DNA of 26,086 nucleotides, taken from the IMG/VR virus record IMGVR_UViG_3300025122_000132, positions 1 through 26,086 of that record. One strand, 5' to 3'. This stretch comes from a virus. The position numbers and the translations under genes were made by a program. The notes beneath the pieces were generated by a model. The model was given only the letters and a program-made list of their open reading frames with translations. It searched no databases and was not told where the DNA came from. Positions within the stretch are counted from its first letter, which is position 1. Every line of letters begins with the position of its first letter. Positions 15,652 to 23,726 of the stretch are shown piece after piece.

Positions 15652-16152
15652 TTACACCGCCTCGACGTGCATACCGTTCATGGAAATCAACTCCACGGCG
15701 GTCACGCCCCCTCCCGACGCAGCCGTCACCGCAACCACACCATCGATCCGGGTGGACCCACTGGACTGATCGTCCAGTTTGCCAGCCGTCCCGGAGGTGT
15801 AGAGCGAGATGTCAGCCGCGCAAGATGCGAGGGTATTGCCACTGAAGTTGGTGCCGGATTTACGGACCCAACCAAACTCATTGTCTGCCAGCGCGACATC
15901 GGCGGCTACGCCGATACCGTGACCAACAAGAGCCAAGGCAGCCGTGATTGCCGCTACCTCGAAGTTCTCGTCAATGGCGACAAAATCGTTCACCGAGACG
16001 GCTCCGCCCGCGTGAACATAAATAGCCTCGCCGCCATCGTCGAGCGTGACAACGGTTCCGAGCTTGAACTCGTTGCCCTCGTCACTGCTCGTCCCACTCC
16101 CTGCTATGGCTTCGTCCAGCTTCACGCCGGGGAAACCCATTACTTCAACCAT
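15652..16152 (-). CDS. Capsid decoration protein candidate
   Basis: The protein has 166 residues from ATG 16152, with GGAAAGGAGAA upstream (16168-16158). It is beta-rich and Ala/Gly/Val/Asp-rich, with strands such as GTVVTLDDGGEAIYVHAGGA, VSVNDFVAIDENFEVAAIT and GHGIGVAADVALADNEFGWV. This pattern (short N-terminal motif, VS.NDFVAID, GIGVA..ALADNEFGWV, a cap ending in VELISMNG) is typical of small head decoration or stabilisation proteins encoded directly after the coat gene. It probably binds the outside of the expanded capsid. No enzymatic motif is present. A DUF2190-like relation is possible but not established. Confidence 0.7.
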   Translation of the reverse strand: MVEVMGFPGVKLDEAIAGSGTSSDEGNEFKLGTVVTLDDGGEAIYVHAGGAVSVNDFVAIDENFEVAAITAALALVGHGIGVAADVALADNEFGWVRKSGTNFSGNTLASCAADISLYTSGTAGKLDDQSSGSTRIDGVVAVTAASGGGVTAVELISMNGMHVEAV

Positions 16153-16171
16153 TACGATTCTCCTTTCCCCG

Positions 16172-17134
16172 TTAGGCGATCATCACGCCCTGGCGTTTAG
16201 CGTTTGAGGTTGTCAGATTGCCCGCGAACACGAGAGGGATGATTATCGCATCCTGATTCCCGCTATCCCGCTTCGTGAGGGGCACCATGTTGCGCTTGGT
16301 GTGAGGCCGCCACGAGATGTAGTCCGTGTTCAGGAAATACATCCGGGTGGCGCTCAGATCGCCGTCGCCGTCATAGATGACCGGCGCATTGTTGAACATG
16401 AGCGACTGATACCCGGCGTTGGCCTTCTGGTCGCCCGAGATGCGCTGGATGTCAGTAAGGCTGCCCCAGAAATACTGGTAATACGTTGTCCCGCCGATGA
16501 TGATCTTCGGCAGATCGTTACCACGCTGGCACCGCAGCCACATGACCTGCATAGAATTCTGCATCGTTGTTTTCGATGCCGAGACCGACTCCACCGAGAA
16601 GTCGTAGAGAGAATTCTGCCAAAACGAGAAGTTGGCGCGATTGATCCCGCCGTAGGTTCCCGACGTTGGGGCATCAGCCACCGCAGCCTGGAGCCCTGTT
16701 ACCTGCTTCCCGCTGGTTCCCGTCCCGTCGGAATAGATACCGTTCGACAGGTTGTTCGCCATTGTTTTCTCGGCGTTCCTGATGCGGCTGTCGAGAAGAT
16801 CGAGAGTTGCCTCGATTCCCGTGTTCTGCACCTCGGTCTCAAGGCCCGAAGCCGTGACGACGACCGCCGCCTGCTTCCAGTTGTACTCAGCCGCCGACAG
16901 CACGACCGCCTTGGTGACATCGAGGACTTCATAGCCGCTGTAGTACTTGAACGTCGAGTTTTCTGCATATTCGAGTTCTTCGACGATGGTCCGACCACCG
17001 TCAGCGTTGCGAACCCTTCCCGAACTGTTCAGGCGCTGAAGAAGTGCGTTGCCATTAGTGACGTTGTCCGCCGTTTTCTTCGAGCGTTTCCGAATTGTCG
17101 AGGTTACGAGTTCGCTCAGGTTTGGATCTGCCAA
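16172..17134 (-). CDS. Major capsid protein
   Basis: The protein has 320 residues. The frame starts at TTG 17134: an in-frame TAG lies two codons upstream, and there is no ATG or GTG before residue ~131, so TTG is required. The ribosome binding motif GGAAAGGGAGAA is unusually far away (about 14 bases). An N-terminal helical arm (TIRKRSKKTADNVTNGNALL) is followed by a segment with strands (GRTIVEELEYAENSTFKYYS), a long spine-like helix (EATLDLLDSRIRNAEKTMAN) and a C-terminal beta-rich half (TRMYFLNTDYISWRPHTKRN). This layout fits the HK97 coat fold. The position after the acidic scaffold and before the decoration gene supports it. Homology to a particular coat family was not tested. Confidence 0.8.
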   Translation of the reverse strand: MADPNLSELVTSTIRKRSKKTADNVTNGNALLQRLNSSGRVRNADGGRTIVEELEYAENSTFKYYSGYEVLDVTKAVVLSAAEYNWKQAAVVVTASGLETEVQNTGIEATLDLLDSRIRNAEKTMANNLSNGIYSDGTGTSGKQVTGLQAAVADAPTSGTYGGINRANFSFWQNSLYDFSVESVSASKTTMQNSMQVMWLRCQRGNDLPKIIIGGTTYYQYFWGSLTDIQRISGDQKANAGYQSLMFNNAPVIYDGDGDLSATRMYFLNTDYISWRPHTKRNMVPLTKRDSGNQDAIIIPLVFAGNLTTSNAKRQGVMIA

Positions 17135-17158
17135 AGCCTAAGCCCGTTCTCCCTTTCC
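17135..17158 (-). promoter_or_regulatory. Leader and distant ribosome binding motif of the coat gene
   Basis: On the minus strand this stretch holds CTGGAAAGGGAGAA-type sequence, then an in-frame TAG and the TTG start. The purine-rich motif ends about 14 bases before the TTG, longer than the usual 5-9. The same GGAAAGGG motif precedes several other genes in this window. Confidence 0.6.
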
Positions 17159-17161
17159 AGT

Positions 17162-18247
17162 TCAGTCCTTGATGAGGGCCGCATATTCCTGCGCCAGATG
17201 ATCACGAATGTTGTCTGGCACCTCGTCCTTGGGTGCGGGTGAACGTGATGTTCCCCTCGCGCCCCTGGACGCATTTCTGGCCCTCTCTACCTTTTTGCGT
17301 TTTTCTTCCTTGGCGTCCGGGTTGGGCGTTTTTCCGCCGTTCACCGTCACCTGCTCCCGCACCGATGGCACAAGGTGGACTGCCTCGTCGTACACGCTCT
17401 GGAGGGAGTAGGGCTTCCCCGTCGCCCGATAGCCGGTGGCAAGAACTAGCATCTGCTCCTGCACCTGGGCGAAGTGGGGATGGATAAGGTCTCCGCTGCT
17501 GTCCGTAGCCTCCGCGAACTCTGCGATCCGGGCATTACTGGCAGCGGCGGCATCGGCAGACTGTTTCGATTCAAGCCGGTTAAGCCGCTCGTCTCGTTCC
17601 CTGTCTGCCGCACTGTCGCGGCGTCCTTCCTCGCGTTCGTCCTCGTCGTCGAACAGATGGTCGTCGTCCTCATCCCGCTCCGAGGGAGACAGGTTGACCC
17701 CGTTCTCCCTCGCCAGCCTTCTGATCTCGGCCTCCGGGTCTCTCACGAGGCCAGCGTGAATATCGGCAAGTTTCGCCACCGCCGCCTCGACGGATGTACC
17801 CGCCGCCGCTACCGTCTGCTGGAATGGCTCGAAGGCCCTGCGAGTGGCGGCCACTTCCTGCGACCGCCGCGTATAGTCGGCCTCCATGTCCCTGTGGCGC
17901 TCCAGCAAGAACGCCTGCCCCTCCGTGGGCAATCCATCAAACGTCGCCTTATGCTCGGCGCTCCAATGGGCTGGGGCTTCGAGCCGCTCGTCGGTGGACC
18001 CGTCGCCGGGTTCCTCGTCAGCTTCGCCCTCCTGCTGCCCATCATCGTCGGACTCTCCAGGAGCGCCATCCGGTTCAGCGTCTTTTTCCCCATCCTCCCC
18101 GTCGGGTTCAGGGGCGGCGGTGGCCGTCGCCTGTCCGCCTTCGTCGCTGTCCTCGGCTGCCATCTCCTCATACGTGGTCCGAAGGTCGTTTCTTATTGAA
18201 TCTTCGGTCTCGGCTGCTCCCTCTGCTTCCTGGATGCCATCAACCAT
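17162..18247 (-). CDS. Scaffolding protein
   Basis: The protein has 361 residues from ATG 18247. The ATG directly follows the upstream TAG, with GGAGG nine bases before it. Residues 1-90 are extremely acidic and low in complexity (DGEDGEKDAEPDGAPGESDD). Residues 95-140 carry WSAEHKATFDGLPTEGQAFL and a helix (ERHRDMEADYTRRSQ). The middle is acidic and helical (DEDDDHLFDDEDEREEGRR), and the C-terminal 60 residues are basic (KEEKRKKVERARNASRGARG). An acidic, helical protein with a basic end that can bind coat, encoded just before the coat gene, is the classic P22-type scaffold. It would guide procapsid assembly and leave on packaging. I see no protease motif. Confidence 0.8.
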   Translation of the reverse strand: MVDGIQEAEGAAETEDSIRNDLRTTYEEMAAEDSDEGGQATATAAPEPDGEDGEKDAEPDGAPGESDDDGQQEGEADEEPGDGSTDERLEAPAHWSAEHKATFDGLPTEGQAFLLERHRDMEADYTRRSQEVAATRRAFEPFQQTVAAAGTSVEAAVAKLADIHAGLVRDPEAEIRRLARENGVNLSPSERDEDDDHLFDDEDEREEGRRDSAADRERDERLNRLESKQSADAAAASNARIAEFAEATDSSGDLIHPHFAQVQEQMLVLATGYRATGKPYSLQSVYDEAVHLVPSVREQVTVNGGKTPNPDAKEEKRKKVERARNASRGARGTSRSPAPKDEVPDNIRDHLAQEYAALIKD

Positions 18248-18652
18248 CTATAATGCCTCCATCTCTGCGGGGCTGGCATCCTGGTACTCGAAACTGATGC
18301 CAAACTTCCCGCGTTCGTGTTCGGTAAGCCCATCATCCTCGGGCTGGTTGTTCATTTCCTTCACCACCTGGGCGGCTTCCTCATCGCTTCCGCCGTCCGC
18401 GACGATCTGGTCATACTCTTTCTGCCAGGGCTCCCGGTGCGTACCCACTTCCTCGGCACCGTTCCGCGCCAGGAATTCCCGGTGGGCGTGGCGCGTGGTT
18501 ATTTCCTCGCCGTCCACGATGTTGCGATACGCCACAAACGGCTTGATAAATTGCTGCCCCCGATAGCGGGCATTGGAGTTGTCCGGCCCACGGTCAGGAG
18601 GGTGCGGGTATAGCTTGCCGTCCGGGTGCTGCCAGAAGCGCCTGCGGGACAT
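18248..18652 (-). CDS. Hypothetical head-gene protein between portal and scaffold
   Basis: The start was set at ATG 18652, which overlaps the portal stop as TGATG. A GTG at 18655 would add one residue. The product has 134 residues. The N-terminus is basic and proline-rich (SRRRFWQHPDGKLYPHPPDR), the middle holds PFVAYRNIVDGEEITTRHAH, and the C-terminus is acidic (EDDGLTEHERGKFGISFEYQ). There is no signal peptide or membrane segment. I do not recognise a named family. Its location in the portal-scaffold gap suggests a minor head or assembly role. Confidence 0.65.
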   Translation of the reverse strand: MSRRRFWQHPDGKLYPHPPDRGPDNSNARYRGQQFIKPFVAYRNIVDGEEITTRHAHREFLARNGAEEVGTHREPWQKEYDQIVADGGSDEEAAQVVKEMNNQPEDDGLTEHERGKFGISFEYQDASPAEMEAL

Positions 18653-20742
18653 CACGCCGCTTGCTTCCCGGTGGCCGCCGCCGCCTTGATCTGGATTTCA
18701 AGCGTTTTCAGGCGGGAATTCGTCTCGACCTTGAACTGCTCCAGATCGAGCGCCCTGGCCTTCAGTTCGAGTTCCTGCTCCTTCAATTCAAGCTCTTTTT
18801 GGCGATATGTTGCATCGATCTGCTGTGCATCACCCGCAAGTGCCAGTTTCTGGGCCTCAGAGGCCGCCTGGCCCTGTGGTCCCCCCTGCCCTTCTGCGCC
18901 CGGCACAGGGCTTCCCTGGGCCTCACTTTGCTCGGGCGGCTGTCCGATCTGATCGAGGGTCTCCTCGACATCCCGGCTAACCTTGAACCTCCGGGCCGCG
19001 AAGGCGACGAGCTTGCCGATGGCCTCGCCGGTGAGCGCCCCCGTCTGGGCCAGCGGGAATGCCTGCGCGAAGAACGATCCCAATGCGGCGAGGAACTCGG
19101 TCACGTCCTGCTTGGTCTGGGAGTCATCCGCCGCCACCGTCGAGTCGGTCTCGACATCCACCCGGAAGCCGCGCTCCCCGTCATCCCGGATGATACCCAG
19201 GACGCCGGGCATATCCTCCTCGCCCACCACGTCGGTCCCGGCCATCCTGATGAGCGTCTCGGGCGAGAATTCCTCGCCGATCACCTCGGCGAACAGCCGG
19301 AACAGATCCCGGATGAACCGCTGCACTTCCTCCTGGCGGGGCTTGAGGCGAAGGGTGCCGAACTGCGCCTTCAGGTGCTGTGCGCCCAGCGTCTCCCTCG
19401 GATCGGTGGACCCGCGCTGAATATCGGATATCCCGGTGATGTCGTAGATGGCCTGGATGAGTTCTGCCCGGCGGACGAACATCACCTGGAGGGCGTTAGC
19501 GAACTGCTCGATGGGAAGCCAGAGTATCGTCCCGTCGAGACCGCCCTGCTCCAGCAGATTCTGGAAGTTCTCGACCGGGAGCATCCGGGTGTTGGAAATC
19601 TTGAACAGACCGTCAAGCTGGTCCTTGAACCTCGCGTCGTAGACGCCCCGGACCTGGATAGCGTCGATCAGGGTGTCGATGCGGGCTGTGATCTTGTCGA
19701 GCTCGTCGGCCTGATCCTGATATAGAGTGAATTCGGGGATCGGCACCTGGGTGCGGTTGCTCTTGACCGCCACCATCGGCCTCGGGCAAGGGAAGAATTC
19801 CTTGAGACTGAGGGGCGCCGGACCCTTGTGAATGGGCTTATCCTGGAGGCCGGGGCTGACGACGATCATCTCGCCCGAGTCCCTGTCCCATATCTCCCAG
19901 ACCAGCGCCCGCTGCACGACGCCATCAACCTCCGTCAGGGCAGCCGTGTCGAGTGACATCTTCTCGGCATCGCCCTCCCAATCCCCGACGAGCAGTACCT
20001 CGCCGCCGATGGAACCGAACTGCTCCTCAAGCTCGTCCCGCGTCATGTAGGTGCGGAAGGCCACCCACCGGACATCCTCCCACCGCTTGGCGGGGCTCTG
20101 CCGGTAGTCGTCCCAGGGGACATACTCCGCGATCACTTCCTCGTGGACCACCTCCTCCTCGCCTGGGCGCATCCTGAAGTAGCCGTCATCGTCCTCCTGG
20201 ACCATGTCGTCCACATCCTCGAAATCCTCGCCGGCGGGGGTGGTGAAGCGCCTGGGGGCGTCAGAGTCGAGCGTGAAGGTCTGTCCGGGATCGAGTGCCT
20301 CCCTGGTTTCCTCGCCCCGGCCCATCTGGGTGATGTAGCGCACCCGCGCCTGTCCCCTGCCGGGAAGGAGGTAGTCGTCGACCGAATCGTCGATCACCTT
20401 CTTGAAATCGTGGTTCTCCTTCGCAAATTCGATGCCGCGCTCCAGCACGATGGCGGCGTTCTTGGCTTCCTCGTCCTTGTCCCGGAATCTGCGGCGCACG
20501 TCCGCCTTGGGTTCGCCCGAGAATATTGCGGAGTGGAGTACCTGGGTGTTTGACCAGAGGATGTTGAACTTCGAGCCAGTGGTGCGCTCGTCGTCGCGGT
20601 AGCGATCCTCGACCTTCACGCCAGCGAGGCGGAAGTCCTTCTCCTCGTCGTCCGCTGACTTCAGTTCGAGGAACCAGCGCCGCACGACGCCGGAGTCGCC
20701 CTCTTTCTCGATGTCCGATACTCTTTCAGCTTCGCCCGCCAA
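18652..20742 (-). CDS. Portal protein (P22-like)
   Basis: The protein has 696 residues from TTG 20742, with AAGGA eight bases upstream. The first in-frame ATG falls only near residue 139, so the TTG is required. The N-terminal segment (FRLAGVKVEDRYRDDERTTG, then KFNILWSNTQVLHSAIFSGE) and the acidic middle (EEVVHEEVIAEYVPWDDYRQ) match the P22-type portal family, as does YDITGISDIQRGSTDPRETL. Later come a long helical stem with FIRDLFRLFAEVIGEEFSPE and a Gln/Glu-rich C-terminal coiled coil (QKELELKEQELELKARALDL), as in long-tailed P22-like portal barrels. It forms the dodecameric DNA entry ring and docks the terminase, whose large subunit is encoded three genes upstream. Length agrees with the P22 portal (725 residues). 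Confidence 0.85.
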   Translation of the reverse strand: MAGEAERVSDIEKEGDSGVVRRWFLELKSADDEEKDFRLAGVKVEDRYRDDERTTGSKFNILWSNTQVLHSAIFSGEPKADVRRRFRDKDEEAKNAAIVLERGIEFAKENHDFKKVIDDSVDDYLLPGRGQARVRYITQMGRGEETREALDPGQTFTLDSDAPRRFTTPAGEDFEDVDDMVQEDDDGYFRMRPGEEEVVHEEVIAEYVPWDDYRQSPAKRWEDVRWVAFRTYMTRDELEEQFGSIGGEVLLVGDWEGDAEKMSLDTAALTEVDGVVQRALVWEIWDRDSGEMIVVSPGLQDKPIHKGPAPLSLKEFFPCPRPMVAVKSNRTQVPIPEFTLYQDQADELDKITARIDTLIDAIQVRGVYDARFKDQLDGLFKISNTRMLPVENFQNLLEQGGLDGTILWLPIEQFANALQVMFVRRAELIQAIYDITGISDIQRGSTDPRETLGAQHLKAQFGTLRLKPRQEEVQRFIRDLFRLFAEVIGEEFSPETLIRMAGTDVVGEEDMPGVLGIIRDDGERGFRVDVETDSTVAADDSQTKQDVTEFLAALGSFFAQAFPLAQTGALTGEAIGKLVAFAARRFKVSRDVEETLDQIGQPPEQSEAQGSPVPGAEGQGGPQGQAASEAQKLALAGDAQQIDATYRQKELELKEQELELKARALDLEQFKVETNSRLKTLEIQIKAAAATGKQAA

Positions 20743-20765
20743 TTTCGGCGTCCTTGCCCCTTTCC
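20743..20765 (-). promoter_or_regulatory. Ribosome binding region of the TTG-initiated portal gene
   Basis: On the minus strand the stretch reads GGAAAGGGGCAAGGACGCCG followed by AAA and the TTG start. AAGGA ends eight bases before TTG, while GGAAAGGG is the recurrent motif of this window. The strong site supports initiation at TTG. Confidence 0.7.
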
Positions 20766-20775
20766 AAAGAGCAAA

Positions 20776-21072
20776 TCAAGCAGCAAGCCGCTCAAGCCTT
20801 GCTGCCCGCAGTTCCAGATATTCCTTGGCGTCACGTGATGTGGGGAATTTCAGTGCGACGAGTCGCTTGGGTTTTTCCATCGCCGAACTTATCCATTCGC
20901 CCGATTCACCCGACACGGCGTTCCAGTCAAACAACTCGCCCAGATACCGCTCCCCGAATGCGCCCAGCCTGTCGAACGGACTGAGGCTGGTGATTTTTAG
21001 ACTGTATTCACCGAAATAGGACACCTTTATCGCTTTGCCGGATTCGCTTTCCATGTGCCAGACGAACTCCAT
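20776..21072 (-). CDS. Hypothetical protein (98 residues)
   Basis: I chose ATG 21072 because AAAGGGAGG lies eight bases upstream. A start at 21108 would add twelve residues without a comparable site. The sequence starts MEFVWHMESESGKAIKVSYF, with aromatic and acidic residues in a compact domain (FDRLGAFGERYLGELFDWNA), and ends in a basic helix (SRDAKEYLELRAARLERLAA). There is no signal peptide or membrane segment. It lies between the micropeptide and the portal gene, and I do not recognise a family. Confidence 0.6.
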   Translation of the reverse strand: MEFVWHMESESGKAIKVSYFGEYSLKITSLSPFDRLGAFGERYLGELFDWNAVSGESGEWISSAMEKPKRLVALKFPTSRDAKEYLELRAARLERLAA

Positions 21073-21159
21073 GCGCACAGCCTCCCTTTGCTCGGGCGGT
21101 GGGATCATCTCACATCCGGCACCAAAAATGCAATATGTTGCTGTATTACCCCTACGCGC

Positions 21160-21273
21160 TTAGTCCTTGTGCCTTTTGACCCACCGCTTCATGGCCCACA
21201 GATCGCAGTCGTGCCCTGCCGCCCACACCGCCAGGCATCCAATCGCAAGCCACACCCAGAACATCTCGCTCAT
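21160..21273 (-). CDS. 37-residue membrane micropeptide
   Basis: ATG 21273 overlaps the upstream TGA as ATGA, and the frame ends in TAA at 21162-21160. It encodes MSEMFWVWLAIGCLAVWAAG followed by HDCDLWAMKRWVKRHKD. The first 20 residues form one hydrophobic helix, and the tail is strongly basic, so an inner-membrane peptide with a cytoplasmic tail is likely. The exact ATGA coupling argues that it is a real gene. Confidence 0.6.
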   Translation of the reverse strand: MSEMFWVWLAIGCLAVWAAGHDCDLWAMKRWVKRHKD

Positions 21274-21716
21274 GCGACGGCCTCCCATTTGAGCTTGGGC
21301 TGGTTAGGGTTCAGGTCAATCCTGGGCCTGTTTTTCCGGTTCCATGTGTCCCCTCCCGTTTGACCCAGGAGACGCCACCCCGCTGCCCGTAGACTCACAC
21401 CCCCCTCGGATGGGAGGGTGTATGTGATGAGTCGCTTGTATCCCATCGCTTTCGCTGCCCGCCACGCCGCACCATACAGAATCGAGCAGGCGTTTTTTGT
21501 TCCGTCCGTACAACAGCGGTTGACTTCAAGGGTCCAGCCATTATCTTCGGCCATCGCAACGGGCCTGCCCACAAGGGCGACCCCCACCACCTCGCCCGAC
21601 ACCGACACCCCGATAGCGAACTTGGTCCCTGGAATGGGCTTGTGGTGCCTATGGTGGGCACTTACGAAGGCATTTGCCTCCCGTAGCGTCATGGGGGTCA
21701 ATTCCAGAACCCTCAT
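21270..21716 (-). CDS. XF1762-like protein, presumed GNAT-type transferase
   Basis: The start was set at ATG 21716, which overlaps the large terminase stop as ATGA. A longer open frame upstream is the terminase read out of frame. The product has 148 residues. The segments ANAFVSAHHRHHKPIPGTKF, VVGVALVGRPVA, TLEVNRCCTDGTKNACSILY and GAAWRAAKAMGYKRLITYTL, then SLRAAGWRLLG, match the pattern I associate with the XF1762 family found in phages. The fold looks GNAT-like: a strand near VVGVALVG, then an acceptor-binding loop with GTKNACS, then the helix AAWRAAKAMGY. The substrate is unknown. Modification of DNA bases or of a protein during infection is possible but only inferred. Translation is probably coupled to terminase synthesis. 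Confidence 0.75.
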   Translation of the reverse strand: MRVLELTPMTLREANAFVSAHHRHHKPIPGTKFAIGVSVSGEVVGVALVGRPVAMAEDNGWTLEVNRCCTDGTKNACSILYGAAWRAAKAMGYKRLITYTLPSEGGVSLRAAGWRLLGQTGGDTWNRKNRPRIDLNPNQPKLKWEAVA

Positions 21717-23281
21717 ATCCGCACCCTCCCTTCCTCGGTCCCTGCCATATCCTGCTCGTGGAATAGCTGATCGAGCGTCTGCTCGACGGGCTTGCGCTCC
21801 TCGGGCACCCTCCCGCCCATCAACTGCGGCAGCACCCTGCCGATCAGACTGAGCGCATCCACCTGATCGTCGTTCACCCCCGCCGGGAACGTCATCATCT
21901 CCGAGACCAGCCCCGGCACCCACGGCTGGCTGGTGGGGAGGTAGAGCTTCCCCTGCTGCACCCGGCCACGGATGGACTGCGCCCTGGTGGACTTGTCGCT
22001 GGACGAGGCGAACTGGAAGCGGGCGGTGTATATCTTCCGCTCCTCCATGCGCTTCGTGAGGAAGGGGCCGACGCCTTTGATGATCTGGCCCGCCTCCTCG
22101 GCCCACCCGATGGGTTTCCACTTCTCGCACAGGTCGCAGAACGACTCCACCCATTCGAGGCTCGATGTCTGCCCACGCCAGAGGTCAAGGATGTACAGGT
22201 CATCCTCTGAATCGACGCCCAGGATCATGTGGACGGTGAAGTCGCCATCGTCCTCGGTCACCGCATAGTCCGAGGTGCCGTATATCTGGAGGTGGCGGGG
22301 CCGCTGCTGGTAGTGCTGGAGCCATCGCCGCTGGAAGAATAGCCCGGTCTCGGGGGAGGGCCGCTGCTGGTAGAGGGCGGACCATGAACGCTCCCCGCCG
22401 GGACGGTTCTTGATGCGCTCCAGTTCCTCGGGATCGAACCAGCCGGGCCAGAGGTATTCGCCCCGCTCCCTGCCCAGAAGGTCGCTCGCCGGGTCCGTGT
22501 AGTCGTTCTGGGCAGGGATGCACACCACATCCCACACTGTCCCGTCCCTGGCCGTGATCTTCCCGCTTTCCCCGGCATAGCTCTCGGGCAGGATGCGCCC
22601 GGCAAGATCGTCCTCGTGCCAGCGGGTCATGATGAAAACTTGCCAGCAGTCGGGCTTCATCCGGGTGCATAAGTCATCGACATACCAGTTCCACGCCTTG
22701 TCCCTCATGCGGAGGCTGTCCGCCTCCTCCCTGCCCTTCACCGGATCGTCCACGATGATGCCGTCCGCCCGGTGGCCGGTGATGCCGCCCGATACGCCCA
22801 CACCCCGGTAGTCGCCGCCCGTCGCCGTTTCTCTTCCCTCGGGCTTCTTGAGCGCCCACTTGAGCATCCCCTTCTCGGTCTCGGACAGGCCCGCCCCGAA
22901 CACCTCGCGGAAGGCCCGGCTGTCCACCGTGTTCCGCGCCCGCTTGCCGAAGGTCTCGGCCAGATCCCCTGTGTGGGAACCTCCGATGATGGACTTGTCG
23001 CGGTTGCGCCCCAGATACCATGCCGGGAACACAACCGAGGCATAGGTGGACTTGGCCGCACCTGGCGGCAGGAACAGCATCAGGCGCTTTATCTCGCCGC
23101 GCTCGACGGCTTCGAGCTTCGAGATGATGAGACTGTGGTGTTCGGCCGGGCCGGTCTCGTACAGGATGCGCTCGTCGTCACCGCAAAAGAACGTACAGAA
23201 GCCCTCAAGGGACTGGCGGGCGTACTCGGCACGAGCCAAGGCACCAAGGCCATAGATGTCAGGCTGGACGGTGGTGGTCAT
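21713..23281 (-). CDS. terL: Terminase large subunit
   Basis: I chose ATG 23281 (MTTTVQPDIYGLG), with GGAAAG about eight bases upstream, rather than an earlier in-frame ATG at 23332 whose extra 17 residues look unlike protein. The product has 522 residues. The ATPase has a Walker A-like loop LPPGAAKST at 71-79, Walker B GIIVDDP at 174-180, and a coupling motif TRWHEDD at 219-225. The nuclease domain has Asp338 in YGTSDYA, Glu395 in WAEEAG, and Asp residues at 471-476 in NDDQVDAL, as expected for an RNase H-like terminase nuclease. It cuts and pumps phage DNA into the procapsid through the portal. Its start overlaps the 141-residue gene by 23 bases. Confidence 0.9.
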   Translation of the reverse strand: MTTTVQPDIYGLGALARAEYARQSLEGFCTFFCGDDERILYETGPAEHHSLIISKLEAVERGEIKRLMLFLPPGAAKSTYASVVFPAWYLGRNRDKSIIGGSHTGDLAETFGKRARNTVDSRAFREVFGAGLSETEKGMLKWALKKPEGRETATGGDYRGVGVSGGITGHRADGIIVDDPVKGREEADSLRMRDKAWNWYVDDLCTRMKPDCWQVFIMTRWHEDDLAGRILPESYAGESGKITARDGTVWDVVCIPAQNDYTDPASDLLGRERGEYLWPGWFDPEELERIKNRPGGERSWSALYQQRPSPETGLFFQRRWLQHYQQRPRHLQIYGTSDYAVTEDDGDFTVHMILGVDSEDDLYILDLWRGQTSSLEWVESFCDLCEKWKPIGWAEEAGQIIKGVGPFLTKRMEERKIYTARFQFASSSDKSTRAQSIRGRVQQGKLYLPTSQPWVPGLVSEMMTFPAGVNDDQVDALSLIGRVLPQLMGGRVPEERKPVEQTLDQLFHEQDMAGTEEGRVRI

Positions 23282-23684
23282 CGGAGGGTCTTTCCATATT
23301 GAGGGCATCGAGGAGGACGCCATCAAGCTCACCCCACATATCGCCGAAAAAACAAATCCGGGCGCCCTCCGGCGCGTCCATTATCGTCTGCTCCACTTTT
23401 TCTCGCAGCGGAGTCTTGCCTATCTTGACTTCCTTAAAAATCATGACCTTACAGTCACCGGGCAAACGAATCAAAGCATCGAACGCAGCACTACCAGTGA
23501 TCGTTAGCTCTGGTTCCCCGTCCACCATGCGGCCACCCGAGAGACAGATATAAATGGTTTTCCCGCGACAGACGGTCTCAAAGACCATGAACACCGGGCG
23601 ATAGGTTCCGGGAATTTCATTCAACTGCAACAGATTCGCCTCGATTTCAGGGCTGGCGGGGGCTTCAATCAAACGGCTTTTCAT
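23259..23684 (-). CDS. Hypothetical protein between the terminase genes
   Basis: The product has 141 residues from ATG 23684. The ribosome binding site is weak (AAAAGG). Sequence features include IPGTYRPVFMVFETVCRGKT, a beta-rich stretch (SGGRMVDGEPELTITGSAAF), and a helix with basic residues (MIFKEVKIGKTPLREKVEQT) followed by an acidic end (MDAPEGARICFFGDMWGELD). There is no signal peptide or membrane segment. It overlaps the large terminase start by 23 bases, so expression is linked, but I do not recognise a family. Confidence 0.6.
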   Translation of the reverse strand: MKSRLIEAPASPEIEANLLQLNEIPGTYRPVFMVFETVCRGKTIYICLSGGRMVDGEPELTITGSAAFDALIRLPGDCKVMIFKEVKIGKTPLREKVEQTIMDAPEGARICFFGDMWGELDGVLLDALNMERPSDDHHRPA

Positions 23685-23726
23685 GGGATCGCCTTTTTCG
23701 GACGCTCCTGAACTGGATACGGCACC

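Noticed and set aside
21717-22154. N-terminal extension of the XF1762-like gene
   Set aside because: Its residues are the large terminase read in another frame, rich in Gly, Arg and His; the ATGA overlap at 21716 gives a clean start.
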